Shown piece after piece: positions 7,961-16,861 of a DNA stretch of 64,000 bases. Position 1 is the first letter of the stretch. Every line of letters begins with the position of its first letter. Both the position numbers and the translations under genes were made by a program. Source of the DNA: Neglectibacter sp. X58 (GTDB lineage: Bacteria > Bacillota > Clostridia > Oscillospirales > Acutalibacteraceae); the NCBI RefSeq assembly GCF_009936035.1, contig NZ_QWEO01000011.1, forward strand, positions 28,133-92,132, written 5' to 3'. The notes beneath the pieces were generated by a model. It was not told the DNA's origin, ran no database searches, and saw only the letters and a list, made by a program, of their open reading frames with translations.

Positions 7961-9176
7961 ATATGAATTCTTAAAAATCCTGCGAAAAAAATCCACCATT
8001 ATCGTCATGGCGGTCAGCCTGTTATTAACGGCATTCCTGTTCGGGCTGCCCATCCTGCAGTACCAGACCTATAACCAGGATGGTGTAATCAAAGGGTCTG
8101 AGGGCATTGCTTATACAAAAAGCCAGTATCAGGATATATCCGTACCGATTACTGACGAATATGTAGAAAAAACAATCACAGAATATCAAAAGCTCTTTGA
8201 GAATCCCGACAATGTAGGTTATGACGGCAGCGAAAAATTCCTGATTGGCGACGCATACTGGAATTTTGTGGCTCCCAGGGAAAAACAGCTTAGCATAATC
8301 GCCTCTGCATATGATTCCCCCGGTGAAAATTCCGGTTTTAATAAACTGCCCGAACTGGATCTGGCAAACGGGGCTAATTTTTATCAGGCAAGGGATGAAA
8401 AAGTAGAATCGCTCCTGAACACACCATCCAGGGATCTTTCAACGGAGCAAAAAGAATACTGGAGCAATATGAGCAGCAAGGTGGAGACGCCCCTGCAATA
8501 TGGATATCACGAAGGCTGGGAAATCATCATGAGCAGCTTTGAACTGCTGATGTTCGCCCTGCTGGCTGTCTGCATTGTGATAGCGCCTGTCTTTTCCGGT
8601 GAATATCAGGCTGGCACAGATGCCGTCATCCTGTCCGGCAAATATGGCAAGACCAAACTGGTAACAGCAAAAATTATATCGTCTATACTGTTTGGCGTCC
8701 TTGCATTCACGCTGCATGTTATCGTCGCTTTCGGTCTGCCCCTTGCGGCTTTCGGGGCAGATGGATGGAACCTGCCTTTACAGGTTGCAGGACTCACAAT
8801 CCCATACCCATTTACCTTCCTGCAGGCGACCCTGATCAACTTGGGCGTTATTTATCTGGTACTGCTTGCCATGATCGGACTGACGCTGCTGCTGTCTGCC
8901 AAAATGAAAAGCCCTTACCTTGTGCTGGTCGTACTCGTGCCCGTGCTTTTTATCCCGCTGTTCCTCACCCCAAGCGGGGCAACCGGGGCATACAACCTGA
9001 CTTTGTTCCTGCTGCCTTATCGTTCCGTCATGCCGGAAATTGGTAAATATATTTCCTATCAGATTGGCGGGCTGGTTCTTGACGCCCTTTCCATGAGGGC
9101 CATCCTGTATGCCGTCCTGACGGCAATTATGCTGCCACTTGCAAAGCTGGGCTTCAAGAAGCACCAGGTTGCGTGA
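7950..9176 (+). CDS. ABC-2 type permease
   Basis: 408 residues from ATG 7950, preferred over ATG 7944 because AAAGGAG (7935-7941) is 8 bases away. A first membrane segment (about 17-36) is followed by a large extracellular region of about 150 residues. Five more segments occupy the C-terminal half (about 190-215, 240-265, 285-315, 325-345, 370-400). This layout is typical of ABC-2 permeases that partner BcrA-like ATPases. It overlaps the ATPase gene by 11 bases. Confidence 0.88.
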   Translation: MLIKYEFLKILRKKSTIIVMAVSLLLTAFLFGLPILQYQTYNQDGVIKGSEGIAYTKSQYQDISVPITDEYVEKTITEYQKLFENPDNVGYDGSEKFLIGDAYWNFVAPREKQLSIIASAYDSPGENSGFNKLPELDLANGANFYQARDEKVESLLNTPSRDLSTEQKEYWSNMSSKVETPLQYGYHEGWEIIMSSFELLMFALLAVCIVIAPVFSGEYQAGTDAVILSGKYGKTKLVTAKIISSILFGVLAFTLHVIVAFGLPLAAFGADGWNLPLQVAGLTIPYPFTFLQATLINLGVIYLVLLAMIGLTLLLSAKMKSPYLVLVVLVPVLFIPLFLTPSGATGAYNLTLFLLPYRSVMPEIGKYISYQIGGLVLDALSMRAILYAVLTAIMLPLAKLGFKKHQVA

Positions 9177-9185
9177 GGTGCAGAT

Positions 9186-9560
9186 ATGAAGAGAAAAAAG
9201 ACTATCATTTTCGGCGGCATTTTGCTTATAATCGCTGCCTGCGCAATTGGTTTGTTTACGCAGTCTCCAAAATGGTCGCAAAGATCCTTTGAGGCGGTTG
9301 TAAAAGAAACCGTCACACAGTCTAACGGTGAAATCCGCCTCATCGTCGAACGTACCACGGAGATTTACGGCGATCCCATCAATTCACTTGGCATCGGCAA
9401 GGATACAAAGTTACTTGATTCAGACGGAAAAAGCATCTCCACAAAAGATATTCCTTCTGGCAGTTCTGTCAAAGTCACAGTGGAAGATGCATTTAATGAG
9501 GAAAAACCATTTTACTATCCTGTTGTGTATGAAATCAGACTGATTCATTCAGACAAATAG
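9186..9560 (+). CDS. Small membrane-anchored protein, probable lipoprotein
   Basis: 124 residues, starting 9 bases after the permease with GTGAGGTG upstream. Residues 1-18 are a basic-hydrophobic signal ending LIIAAC, a lipobox with Cys 19. The rest is a small predicted beta domain (EIRLIVERTTEIYG, SSVKVTVEDAF). Likely the last gene of the operon, displayed on the outer face of the membrane. It may be an immunity or accessory protein of the exporter; the family is not recognised. Confidence 0.7.
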   Translation: MKRKKTIIFGGILLIIAACAIGLFTQSPKWSQRSFEAVVKETVTQSNGEIRLIVERTTEIYGDPINSLGIGKDTKLLDSDGKSISTKDIPSGSSVKVTVEDAFNEEKPFYYPVVYEIRLIHSDK

Positions 9561-9669
9561 GATTCTAAATGGAAAGAGGCGATAGCAAGAAAAAAGAAAT
9601 AACTCCTTACAAAATATTTGAACATAAAATTGAATATTTGGCATCCTATTCAGAAAGCATGAATAATGA

Positions 9670-9711
9670 AAGCCCTGATACTCCACAATTGAATGCGGAT
9701 ATCAGGGCTTT
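9670..9711. terminator. Hairpin, copy 2 of a 42-bp repeat
   Basis: AAGCCCTGATA (9670-9680) pairs perfectly with TATCAGGGCTT (9700-9710). It sits between convergent genes and could end both transcripts. 39 of 42 positions match the hairpin at 4467-4508, including the unpaired loop. Confidence 0.65.
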
Positions 9712-9720
9712 ATCTATTTC

Positions 9721-10497
9721 CTATTCTGTAATTCTTCCAACCAATACAAACCTCGCATTATCGAATTCATAGCTGCAGGTGGATAGCGTCACAATGCGGT
9801 CTGTGACTGCGAAAGTAACTTCGCTTTCAAAATACGAGCGTTCTTCTGCTGCCTCCAGCCAGTCTCCAAATTCTTTATCCGAGCCGAGAGCAATTTCCCA
9901 AGCTTTGTCACTGACACTCGCCACATAACCGGCAAAGATTTCAATCCGGATGTTCTTTTCCGGCGTCAGGAGCAATACGATCGGGTGTGCATCATAAAAC
10001 TCCTGCTTCTTATATTCCGTCAGTCCAGAAAACATGGTACCATTTTTCATATGATGCCCATAGATAATGCTGTGTCGGTCTGAGAAATCCGATGTATTCC
10101 GGCTGTCCAGAAAGATACATCCGGAGCTGTTCCATTTTCCATTGAATAAATGCTTCAAGTAATATTGGTTATCCGATCCCTGCACAACCGGATAATTGAT
10201 TTCTGTGCCCTCAATATAAATCCACGCAACAATATCCGGATTGATTCCGGATAGAGCAGTAAAATCTACGGCCGGCCAGCTGACATCAGACTCACTTTCT
10301 CCAGACTGACTTTCATTCTCCTGGCCATTGCTATCGTCTTCAGGTTCCTCCTCTATCGAAACATACTGCTCTATATCAGTATAGGAAGAGTCGCCCTCTT
10401 CATACTCGCTAAGCTGCCGATAAACCTGGAAGGCGCCTAAAGCAAAAATTCCTGTAAAAAATAAAATGAGTATGGCATATAATCTTTTCTTTTTCAT
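9721..10497 (-). CDS. srtB: Class B sortase
   Basis: 258 residues. One N-terminal membrane anchor (about 7-27) is followed by an acidic Ser/Glu-rich linker (about 35-75) and the sortase domain. Catalytic residues are visible: His in IIYGHHMKNGTMF, Cys in TLSTCSYEF and Arg in NARFVLVGRI. NPDIVAWIYIEGTEINYPVVQ is a class B hallmark. It would attach a surface protein to peptidoglycan or build pili. No LPxTG/NPxTN-type substrate gene is in the window. Starts 6 bases after a tyrosine recombinase gene and is probably translated from the same message. Confidence 0.92.
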   Translation of the reverse strand: MKKKRLYAILILFFTGIFALGAFQVYRQLSEYEEGDSSYTDIEQYVSIEEEPEDDSNGQENESQSGESESDVSWPAVDFTALSGINPDIVAWIYIEGTEINYPVVQGSDNQYYLKHLFNGKWNSSGCIFLDSRNTSDFSDRHSIIYGHHMKNGTMFSGLTEYKKQEFYDAHPIVLLLTPEKNIRIEIFAGYVASVSDKAWEIALGSDKEFGDWLEAAEERSYFESEVTFAVTDRIVTLSTCSYEFDNARFVLVGRITE

Positions 10498-10503
10498 AGT
10501 CCT

Positions 10504-11334
10504 TCACAGCCGGTTGGCTTTATCTTTCATCTCCTTTGCGGTAGGATTACTGTAAATTAAAGTTGTCTGGACATTACTATGTCCTGCCTGGTTGGCAACC
10601 TCATGGATGGAATAACCACTCTCCAGCGCGTTGGAACAAAAATAATGCCGCAGCGTCTTTGGCGTAATCACATCCGAATACTGGTTAAATATCTGGTTGA
10701 TCCGTGAGGGATTCAGTTTCCCGCTCTGGCGGCTGACAAACAGATAGGGACTGTCTGAGTCCCGCACCTTCAGGTATTCCCGGATAGCGTGAACAGTTTT
10801 ATCATTGAGATAGACTAACCGATGTTTATCGCCCTTGCCGACGATACAAATCTCCTTTGCCGTCAGATCAATCTGGCTTAATTTCAGATTCACACATTCG
10901 CTGCGACGGATTCCGGAGTAAGCATAAAGCGTGACTATGCAAAAATCCCGTTTACTGCCACTCTCCAGAAGTCGCTGGCGGAATGCCTCCACATCCTTTT
11001 TCTCCACCGTGCAGGGACTGGCATACTGAATCTGGATTTTCATAAAATCACTGTCCAGTACCGCAGTTTCCGTTTGCCTGCCGTTCGTAATCAAATACTC
11101 ATTCAAACTCCGCAAGGAAGACAGATGATGGTTCACGGTCTTCGGATGATATCCTCTCACATTACGCATATAAGAAATATATTCCAAAACATTAGCCCTG
11201 TGCAGCAGCTTAGGCTCATCCCCAAAACTGTCCCTGCACCAAGCCATGAACAATTTTGCGTCCCGCAAATATGCTGTCGCTGTATTTTCTGATTTTCCCA
11301 GATCCAATAAATAATCTTTGAACCCATTCAACAT
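10504..11334 (-). CDS. Tyrosine recombinase (XerC/D-like integrase)
   Basis: 276 residues from ATG 11334, preferred over 11340 because AGGAGG then has 8-base spacing. N-terminal SAM-like core-binding domain (about 1-90), catalytic domain after. Visible catalytic positions: Arg in SGIRRSE, Lys in VGKGDKHR, LRHY, GHSNVQTTLIY with the Tyr nucleophile. The usual first His of HxLRH is Lys (TPKTLRH), a variant seen in some relatives. Co-transcribed with sortase B. It may invert or integrate a local segment, but no target site pair was identified. Confidence 0.9.
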   Translation of the reverse strand: MLNGFKDYLLDLGKSENTATAYLRDAKLFMAWCRDSFGDEPKLLHRANVLEYISYMRNVRGYHPKTVNHHLSSLRSLNEYLITNGRQTETAVLDSDFMKIQIQYASPCTVEKKDVEAFRQRLLESGSKRDFCIVTLYAYSGIRRSECVNLKLSQIDLTAKEICIVGKGDKHRLVYLNDKTVHAIREYLKVRDSDSPYLFVSRQSGKLNPSRINQIFNQYSDVITPKTLRHYFCSNALESGYSIHEVANQAGHSNVQTTLIYSNPTAKEMKDKANRL

Positions 11335-11374
11335 AAGCATCGCCTCCTACTTACATTACACGGATGAGAATCTT

Positions 11375-11441
11375 ATATTACAACCCGATTTGATTGTGTT
11401 GAACTTAATTTTCATAGACTTGGCACCGATTGTGTTGAACT
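11375..11441 (-). promoter_or_regulatory. Two tandem promoters for the recombinase-sortase operon
   Basis: On the reverse strand TTCAAC (11403-11398) and TAATAT (11380-11375) are 17 bp apart. The 14-bp sequence GATTGTGTTGAACT holding this -35 element recurs exactly at 11428-11441. There a second TTCAAC with 17-bp spacing meets TATGAA. The duplication is either a doubled promoter or a repeated binding site for a regulator or the recombinase. Confidence 0.5.
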
Positions 11442-11590
11442 CAGAACTGATTTTTGGCCAACCACAAACGCTCAGTTAAACATAATTGCTATTATATTTA
11501 ACTGATAATTTTACTCATTTCCGTGCATACTATGCAGGATGCCTTTGAAAGAAATACTGGTAAAGTCTGTCTTAACTGTTTCATCAATAC

Positions 11591-11619
11591 TTGACAAGTT
11601 TCATATATGGTGATATACT
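11591..11619 (+). promoter_or_regulatory. Strong promoter of the AbiE-like pair
   Basis: Consensus TTGACA (11591-11596), 17-bp spacer, TATACT (11614-11619). It puts the transcription start near 11626, which rules out an ATG at 11629 and supports the start at 11671. Confidence 0.75.
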
Positions 11620-11670
11620 TAAAATCGAATGAAACAATCCGTGACCAACGCTTCAGAGAGGAGAACAAAT

Positions 11671-12648
11671 ATGCTGGATTTTTTGAAAACAGTATTTGGA
11701 GACTGCATTGGCGTTTCCGAATATTCCTTCCCGGATAAAACCCCGGTATATATCAGGGACGGGTACAAACTGCAGCAGCTGATATGGAACAACAATCCAT
11801 GCGTCCTGTTATCTCCCAGAACTGCATCCTGGCGTCTCCCGACTTTAAAAAAACAATTAAAGAACTTTCAGGAGATCTGCGAGTTTCCATGCGCCCTTTA
11901 TCTTGAGGGAATGACCGCACCGCAGCGCCGCAACCTCATAGAAAACAACATACCCTTTGTATCTTCCTCCCAGCAGGTATATCTCCCGTTTTGGGGATGC
12001 TCTTTCTTTGAAAAGTTTAAAGTAGATGCTCCCGTTGCGGATAAAATGGCGCCGGGAACCCAGCTGGTTTTCCTATATCTTTATTACTTGGAAAACACCG
12101 GGAAGGTCAACCTTACGCAAATTGCAAATGACCTTCAGCTTTCCAAAGCAACCTGTAACCGTGCCATCAATGATCTGGCAGCATGTGGGCTGATAGAACA
12201 GCACGCGGAAGGCAGGATTAAATGGATTACCCCCGCCTATGAAAAGCCCGAATATCTCAAAAAGGGATTTGCACGCCTGAAATCTCCGGTGGAGAGGTAC
12301 ATCTATATAAAAACCCCTGCAGAACCCGGCTGGCCCAAAAGCGGCTTGTTGGCGCTGGCCGATATATCAATGGTTGGCGCCGACGAGCACGACGGTGCGG
12401 CAGCAATATGCAAAAAGGACAGCGCAGGCATTCCGACCAATGCCATTATCTCCAAGCGTGAGTTTGAGGATTTTGGCGGATATGTAACCGAAGTATGGAG
12501 CTATGATCCGACACTGTTCGCCGATGGCGGCCGTGTAGATGATATTTCACTACTGCTGAGTCTCAATAACAGCAGTAATGAGCGCATTCAGATGGGGCTT
12601 GACGAAATAAGGGAAAAGCATCAATTACCCATCAAAGACGAAGAATAG
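11671..12648 (+). CDS. AbiEi-like antitoxin / winged-helix protein
   Basis: 325 residues from ATG 11671, which has AGAGGAG upstream. Residues about 118-170 are a winged helix (LYYLENTGKVNLTQIANDLQLSKATCNRAINDL). The N-terminal part resembles a nuclease-like or sensor fold and the C-terminal part the AbiEi/DUF4095 type region; these assignments are tentative. It lies 14 bases before an AbiEii-like nucleotidyltransferase. This is the order of type IV AbiE systems, in which the first protein represses the operon and offsets the toxin. Confidence 0.6.
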   Translation: MLDFLKTVFGDCIGVSEYSFPDKTPVYIRDGYKLQQLIWNNNPCVLLSPRTASWRLPTLKKQLKNFQEICEFPCALYLEGMTAPQRRNLIENNIPFVSSSQQVYLPFWGCSFFEKFKVDAPVADKMAPGTQLVFLYLYYLENTGKVNLTQIANDLQLSKATCNRAINDLAACGLIEQHAEGRIKWITPAYEKPEYLKKGFARLKSPVERYIYIKTPAEPGWPKSGLLALADISMVGADEHDGAAAICKKDSAGIPTNAIISKREFEDFGGYVTEVWSYDPTLFADGGRVDDISLLLSLNNSSNERIQMGLDEIREKHQLPIKDEE

Positions 12649-12662
12649 GGAGTAAGGGATAT

Positions 12663-13424
12663 ATGGTAAACGGTATCGACATTTTCAAAAATCATTTCAG
12701 CGAATACAAAGAGCAGTATACAGTAATCGGCGGTTTTGCCTGCGACCTGCTTATGTCTGATGCAGGTCTTGACTTCAGACAGACCGTAGATATTGATATG
12801 GTACTGATTGTTGAGGCTCTTACAACCGATTTTGCAAAAGCATTCTGGGAATTCATTGATGCCGGTGGATATCAGGCAAGACAGCGCAGCAACGGCATAC
12901 CTGAGTTTTATCGCTTTGTAGAGCCTGCCAACCCATCTTATCCTAAGATGATCGAATTATTCTCCAGGCCGCAAAGCAATGTGAAGCTGCATGCTGATAC
13001 CCATCTTATGCCGTTACATATAGATGATGAAGTATCCAGCCTGTCGGCTATCCTGCTTAATGATGATTATTATAATTTCCTGCTGGCCGGCAGAGCCGAG
13101 GCAAATGGCGTTTCTATCCTGGATGCCGAGCATATCATTCCTCTGAAAATGAAAGCCTGGCTGGATCTCAAAGATAAAAAAGCGCAGGGAATGCATGTCA
13201 ATTCCCGTGACATCAGAAAGCATCGCCTGGATGTCTTCCGGTTATTCCCGCTTGTGAGAGAAGATATTAAAATCACTGTTCCTGCTGCCGTTGGCGAAGA
13301 TATACAATCATTTATTGAGCAAATGAGTGAAACGGAAATGCGTTTAGAAGACATCGGCATTTCCCGCAGCAAAGATTCAATCCTTGATATTTATAGAAAT
13401 ATGTATACAGCAGAGAATGTTTAA
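12663..13424 (+). CDS. AbiEii-like nucleotidyltransferase toxin
   Basis: 253 residues with GGGAGTAAGGG upstream. The polymerase-beta-type nucleotidyltransferase signature is present: GGFACDLL (about 22-29), then TVDIDMVL with the paired acidic residues (about 40-47). KMKAWLDLKDKK and RDIRKHRLDVFRL further on match the AbiEii/AbiGii family, whose members modify tRNA acceptor ends or otherwise arrest growth. Partner of the preceding gene; together they are a candidate abortive-infection or stabilisation module. Confidence 0.72.
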   Translation: MVNGIDIFKNHFSEYKEQYTVIGGFACDLLMSDAGLDFRQTVDIDMVLIVEALTTDFAKAFWEFIDAGGYQARQRSNGIPEFYRFVEPANPSYPKMIELFSRPQSNVKLHADTHLMPLHIDDEVSSLSAILLNDDYYNFLLAGRAEANGVSILDAEHIIPLKMKAWLDLKDKKAQGMHVNSRDIRKHRLDVFRLFPLVREDIKITVPAAVGEDIQSFIEQMSETEMRLEDIGISRSKDSILDIYRNMYTAENV

Positions 13425-13561
13425 ACCATGACAGGGTGGCTGAGAAAGTGATTGAGAGGGTGACTGAGAACCGAACCGCAATTTCTCATGCCATTTCTAA
13501 TGTCCTCAATCAACAAAAACTGCTGTCTCAATTTGCATACTTCTGAATAGGAGGCAAACGA

Positions 13562-14170
13562 ATGCCAAAGCAATTTAAAACAGCAAGACAAATTAACAAA
13601 TTAAAAATCACAGAGGCCGCTGAAAAGCTTAATATTTCCCAGCCGACCCTTAGTGCCTGGGAAGGCGAACGGAAATCTCCCTCCATAGATAAGCTTGAGA
13701 ATATGGCTGACCTTTACGGTGTCACAACCGATTTCCTGTTGGGACGCTCCGAAACCCAGAACCAGGACCCCAAACAGCCAATTTCACCAAAGGCCTTGCC
13801 GGCTTTTCATGGCAGGCCGGTATGGTCCGCTGCATACGGATGGCTGCTGGTAAATGCTGCAGACCGGTTGCTGACTTTCCCGGATGGCCACAGTCTGCCA
13901 TTTTCAGATATTATCGGGGAGTTATTCATCTCCTCCCCTCCGTTTTCTGAATCTGACCTGCCAAAAGAGCCGCCACTCTCCCACTCTGAAGTTCACAGGC
14001 AAAAAGAAATCTGGGTGGAGCCAATCTCTCCAGACTCAGTTCTAAGAAAGGAATTGCAGGGATGGTACCAGGTAAAAGGCCGCTTTGTTGAAAATGAGTA
14101 TGGCAACCGGTTTTATATGGATACTTATGGTTCCAAGTGGCTGGCATTCCTTTCTGTAACCGAATCATAA
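13562..14170 (+). CDS. XRE-family transcriptional regulator
   Basis: 202 residues, AGGAGG upstream. Residues 8-62 are a Cro/CI helix-turn-helix (ITEAAEKLNISQPTLSAWEGERKSPSIDKLENMADLYGVTTDFLLG). The rest has no enzymatic motif I recognise; it contains two Trp-rich segments (VWSAAYGWLL, YGSKWLAFL) and may be a sensing domain. Follows the AbiE-like pair by 137 bases. Terminated by a strong hairpin directly after the stop. Confidence 0.82.
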   Translation: MPKQFKTARQINKLKITEAAEKLNISQPTLSAWEGERKSPSIDKLENMADLYGVTTDFLLGRSETQNQDPKQPISPKALPAFHGRPVWSAAYGWLLVNAADRLLTFPDGHSLPFSDIIGELFISSPPFSESDLPKEPPLSHSEVHRQKEIWVEPISPDSVLRKELQGWYQVKGRFVENEYGNRFYMDTYGSKWLAFLSVTES

Positions 14171-14171
14171 A

Positions 14172-14214
14172 AACAACTCCGACGCTCAGTATGATACCGG
14201 GCGCCGGAGTTGTT
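14172..14214 (+). terminator. Terminator of the XRE gene
   Basis: AACAACTCCG (14172-14181) pairs perfectly with CGGAGTTGTT (14205-14214), beginning two bases after the stop codon. Confidence 0.7.
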
Positions 14215-14536
14215 GATTATTCATGTTTTCTGAACAGGCTGCCAATTATTCAGTTGTAGGGAACTGCATATTGGTGAATGTCCAGATATGCAATAAGGAG
14301 AAGAAGATTTCTAATTTCCCTCTATACGCATCCCTCCATCTTATACATGAGGGCTTTTCTTAGCACTCTATTGCCAGATGGTTATGCCTCAAATCCTCAT
14401 GCCATTCTTTATGGTAAGGACATTGTAAAACGCAAATGTCACAGAAATGTCCGAGCCTTTCATCCTATCAGCTTAAAAAAGGCCTGAATTGTTACAAAGC
14501 TCGGACATTTCCAAATTTTTAGTCAGTATCCATGTG
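14215..14536. other. Gene-free stretch with an orphan promoter
   Basis: No supportable gene in about 320 bases. It carries a leftward promoter with response-regulator operator (14422-14455) that now points at nothing before the XRE terminator. Residues of a longer inverted repeat are present: GAAATGTCCGAG (14444-14455) with CTCGGACATTTC (about 14501-14512). Confidence 0.5.
14422..14455 (-). promoter_or_regulatory. Orphan response-regulator promoter
   Basis: On the reverse strand ACATTT (14450-14445), 17 bp, TACAAT (14427-14422). On the forward strand it reads as tandem 11-mers AAATGTCACAG and AAATGTCCGAG. The surrounding 38 bases closely match the promoter of the three-permease ABC operon at 40902-40935. 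No gene follows it leftward. Confidence 0.6.
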
Positions 14537-16861
14537 TCACTGCTGTAGTTTTATGGTATCCACAATGGACAGTTTTCCGATTTTTTTGATTGGCCGTCTG
14601 ATCGCCAGCGCCGCAGAGCCGAAACATAAAACGACGATCAGCAGCAGGGATACAGCCGGAAGCTGCCAGCTGGTCCCCCATTTACCGGCAATCAGGAACT
14701 GGAACATCATTTTATTTAATGGAAGCCCCAGGACACATCCGGTGACACATCCCAATACCGCATAGGTGACTGCTTCTGCAGCAATCATCTTATAGAGCTG
14801 CCCGGCTCCCATACCAATAGAACGCATCACGCCATACTGCCGTGTTCTTGCCGCCACACTGGCATTCATACTGTTAAAGATATTGAACACGGTGATCAGC
14901 GCAATGATGAGCAGGAACCCGTAAATGAACACTGCTCCTGTATAATAGGAACTCTGGGATTCCGAATTTGACAGACGTTTATCTGCAATGGAGCTATCTG
15001 GTGGAAAGAGGTTTCGTATCGCTGATACTGTCTCGTCACTGCCGCTGCCTGCAAGCTGTATATCCACAGCTGTATAGCCTGCCATACCAATGCTCTCTGT
15101 AAACAGCTGTTCTGAGCATATGATGTATCCAAGGCTTCCGGCCTCACTTGACGCATTTGTGGACGAAAGGATTCCCGCAATCCTCACCTGTCTCTCCCCC
15201 AAAGGTGTTTGGAGCGTCACAGTGTCCCCGGCTTTCCATTGCATGCCGTCCCGGTAGGTGACTAAGATATCCCCGGCCCCTCCCTGCACAGACTCGGTAT
15301 TCCCCTCGTTCAGTTCCTCTTCTGCCCATTTGAACTGGTTTTCTTCATAAGAAACCAGCGTGGCCGTTCCGCTCTCGGTATCGGAAGAAACGGATAGCCC
15401 GCTGTATTCCATTCTCCCGAAAGCACGTTTCACACCTTCCATTCCCGCGATTTCTTTTATTACAGAAGGCTCCAGTCCTGCAGCAGCTGTCACAGATACA
15501 TCTCCTGCCCAGGGAGCTAACGCAGGCATGCCCTGATCCAGAAAGACAACCATTACCTGGAAAGACAGGAAAAGCATGATGCTGATGGCAAAGGAACAGG
15601 TCATCAGGAATAAATTCTTTTTCCCGGACAAAGCATGGAACACGCCCATGCCTGTCTCCACATGAAACAGCTTCGTATTCGCCGCACGTTTATTCTCTGT
15701 CAGCTGGGAGCTTCCGCTGATTGCCGTGACAGGCGAAACCCTGGAGGCCTTTTTCGCCGGGGAAAGGGAAGCAAGGAGGACGATCAGAAAGCCCACCACG
15801 ACCCCTGCCAGTATGCCGACGATACTGAATTCAAATAGCGGGACCTCTGAAAAACGGTCCCCGCTGATGGACCTCAGCAGCAGACAGGCAGCCCATGTCA
15901 CAATCTGGCCTGCCAGCAGACCGATGGGGACCCCCTTCGCGCTCTGTCTTAGCCCCTGCAGGATTACAAAATGCTTTACCTGTTTCCTGGATGCCCCAAG
16001 GCAGCGCAGCAGCCCATAAAACTGTGTCCTCTCCAATACATTGGTGTTAAAGCTTGCAGAGATCATCACCGTCCCCGCAATCAGGACAAGGAAAACAAGG
16101 ATTGCCGCAATCAGATAGAGAGCCTGCATGATATTGCTCTCGCTTTGTCCCATCAGGCCTAATAAAGCGGTATTTTCTGAAATCTGGCCGTCAGAAAGGC
16201 CAAACTGAGCCTTGATTTCCTTTATGGCCTCCTGGATATGGGCGCCATCCTTAAACTGGATACGGTAGGTGGTTCCGTCTGCTGCATTTTCATCTGCAAT
16301 GGCAAGGAAGCCATCCTCACTCAGCGCCATCCCGCAGATATCCGCTTTCAGTATGGAACCCATATCCGCAAGGGTCCCGGTAATCCGGTATTGTTTTTGT
16401 GAGCCGTCCGGAACCGTGACCGTCATGTTATCGCCAATTGACAGGCCCAACTGCTCCATGGCGCTTTCATTCAGCAATGCCTCGTCCGGCAGGGAAGGGT
16501 ATACCCCGTCCGTCATATCCATTTCAGTCAGGGATTCCATTGTTTTTTCATCTGCCCCTACAAAGCTGACGGTCTTGCCGGATAACATCCCCGTGCTGCC
16601 CTGGTAGACCCATCCTGATAAAGCCACGTCAACCCTTGCCGATACCAGTTGTGCCGTCTCCTCATCCACATCACGGAGCGCTGCATGGTATTCGCCATTG
16701 GTCTTGATAAAATAATTTTTCTGGGAGCGCATCGCCATATCCGCCATACTGAAAATCGCCATCACAAGGCATACGGAAAGCATAATGCACAATATGGATA
16801 TCCGGTTGTTTTTGCGGTGTACCCTTTCATACTGGGGTATCAGCCCAAGATAACTTTTCAT
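14537..16861 (-). CDS. FtsX-type ABC transporter permease
   Basis: 774 residues. A membrane segment near 22-42 and a large extracellular domain are followed by an FtsX core around 245-370 (QFYGLLRCLGASRKQVKHF). A second half has a segment near 415-435, a further extracellular domain and a second FtsX core at about 655-760 (RQYGVMRSIGMGAGQLYKM). This double-FtsX plan is that of BceB/MacB-like permeases acting with a LolD-type ATPase. Its ATG overlaps the ATPase stop (ATGA). Probable role: removal of, or resistance to, envelope-active peptides. Confidence 0.88.
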   Translation of the reverse strand: MKSYLGLIPQYERVHRKNNRISILCIMLSVCLVMAIFSMADMAMRSQKNYFIKTNGEYHAALRDVDEETAQLVSARVDVALSGWVYQGSTGMLSGKTVSFVGADEKTMESLTEMDMTDGVYPSLPDEALLNESAMEQLGLSIGDNMTVTVPDGSQKQYRITGTLADMGSILKADICGMALSEDGFLAIADENAADGTTYRIQFKDGAHIQEAIKEIKAQFGLSDGQISENTALLGLMGQSESNIMQALYLIAAILVFLVLIAGTVMISASFNTNVLERTQFYGLLRCLGASRKQVKHFVILQGLRQSAKGVPIGLLAGQIVTWAACLLLRSISGDRFSEVPLFEFSIVGILAGVVVGFLIVLLASLSPAKKASRVSPVTAISGSSQLTENKRAANTKLFHVETGMGVFHALSGKKNLFLMTCSFAISIMLFLSFQVMVVFLDQGMPALAPWAGDVSVTAAAGLEPSVIKEIAGMEGVKRAFGRMEYSGLSVSSDTESGTATLVSYEENQFKWAEEELNEGNTESVQGGAGDILVTYRDGMQWKAGDTVTLQTPLGERQVRIAGILSSTNASSEAGSLGYIICSEQLFTESIGMAGYTAVDIQLAGSGSDETVSAIRNLFPPDSSIADKRLSNSESQSSYYTGAVFIYGFLLIIALITVFNIFNSMNASVAARTRQYGVMRSIGMGAGQLYKMIAAEAVTYAVLGCVTGCVLGLPLNKMMFQFLIAGKWGTSWQLPAVSLLLIVVLCFGSAALAIRRPIKKIGKLSIVDTIKLQQ

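Noticed and set aside
9569..9772. 67-codon forward frame after the lipoprotein gene
   Set aside because: It runs through the 42-bp hairpin and into the 3' end of the sortase gene, and has no convincing ribosome binding site.
13436..13546. GTG-started 36-codon helical frame (AEKVIERVTENRTAISHAIS)
   Set aside because: No ribosome binding site; it may be a gene remnant between the AbiE-like pair and the XRE gene, but support is too thin to annotate.
14278..14487. 69-codon forward frame
   Set aside because: It covers the orphan promoter and operator, lacks a ribosome binding site and has no protein-like composition.
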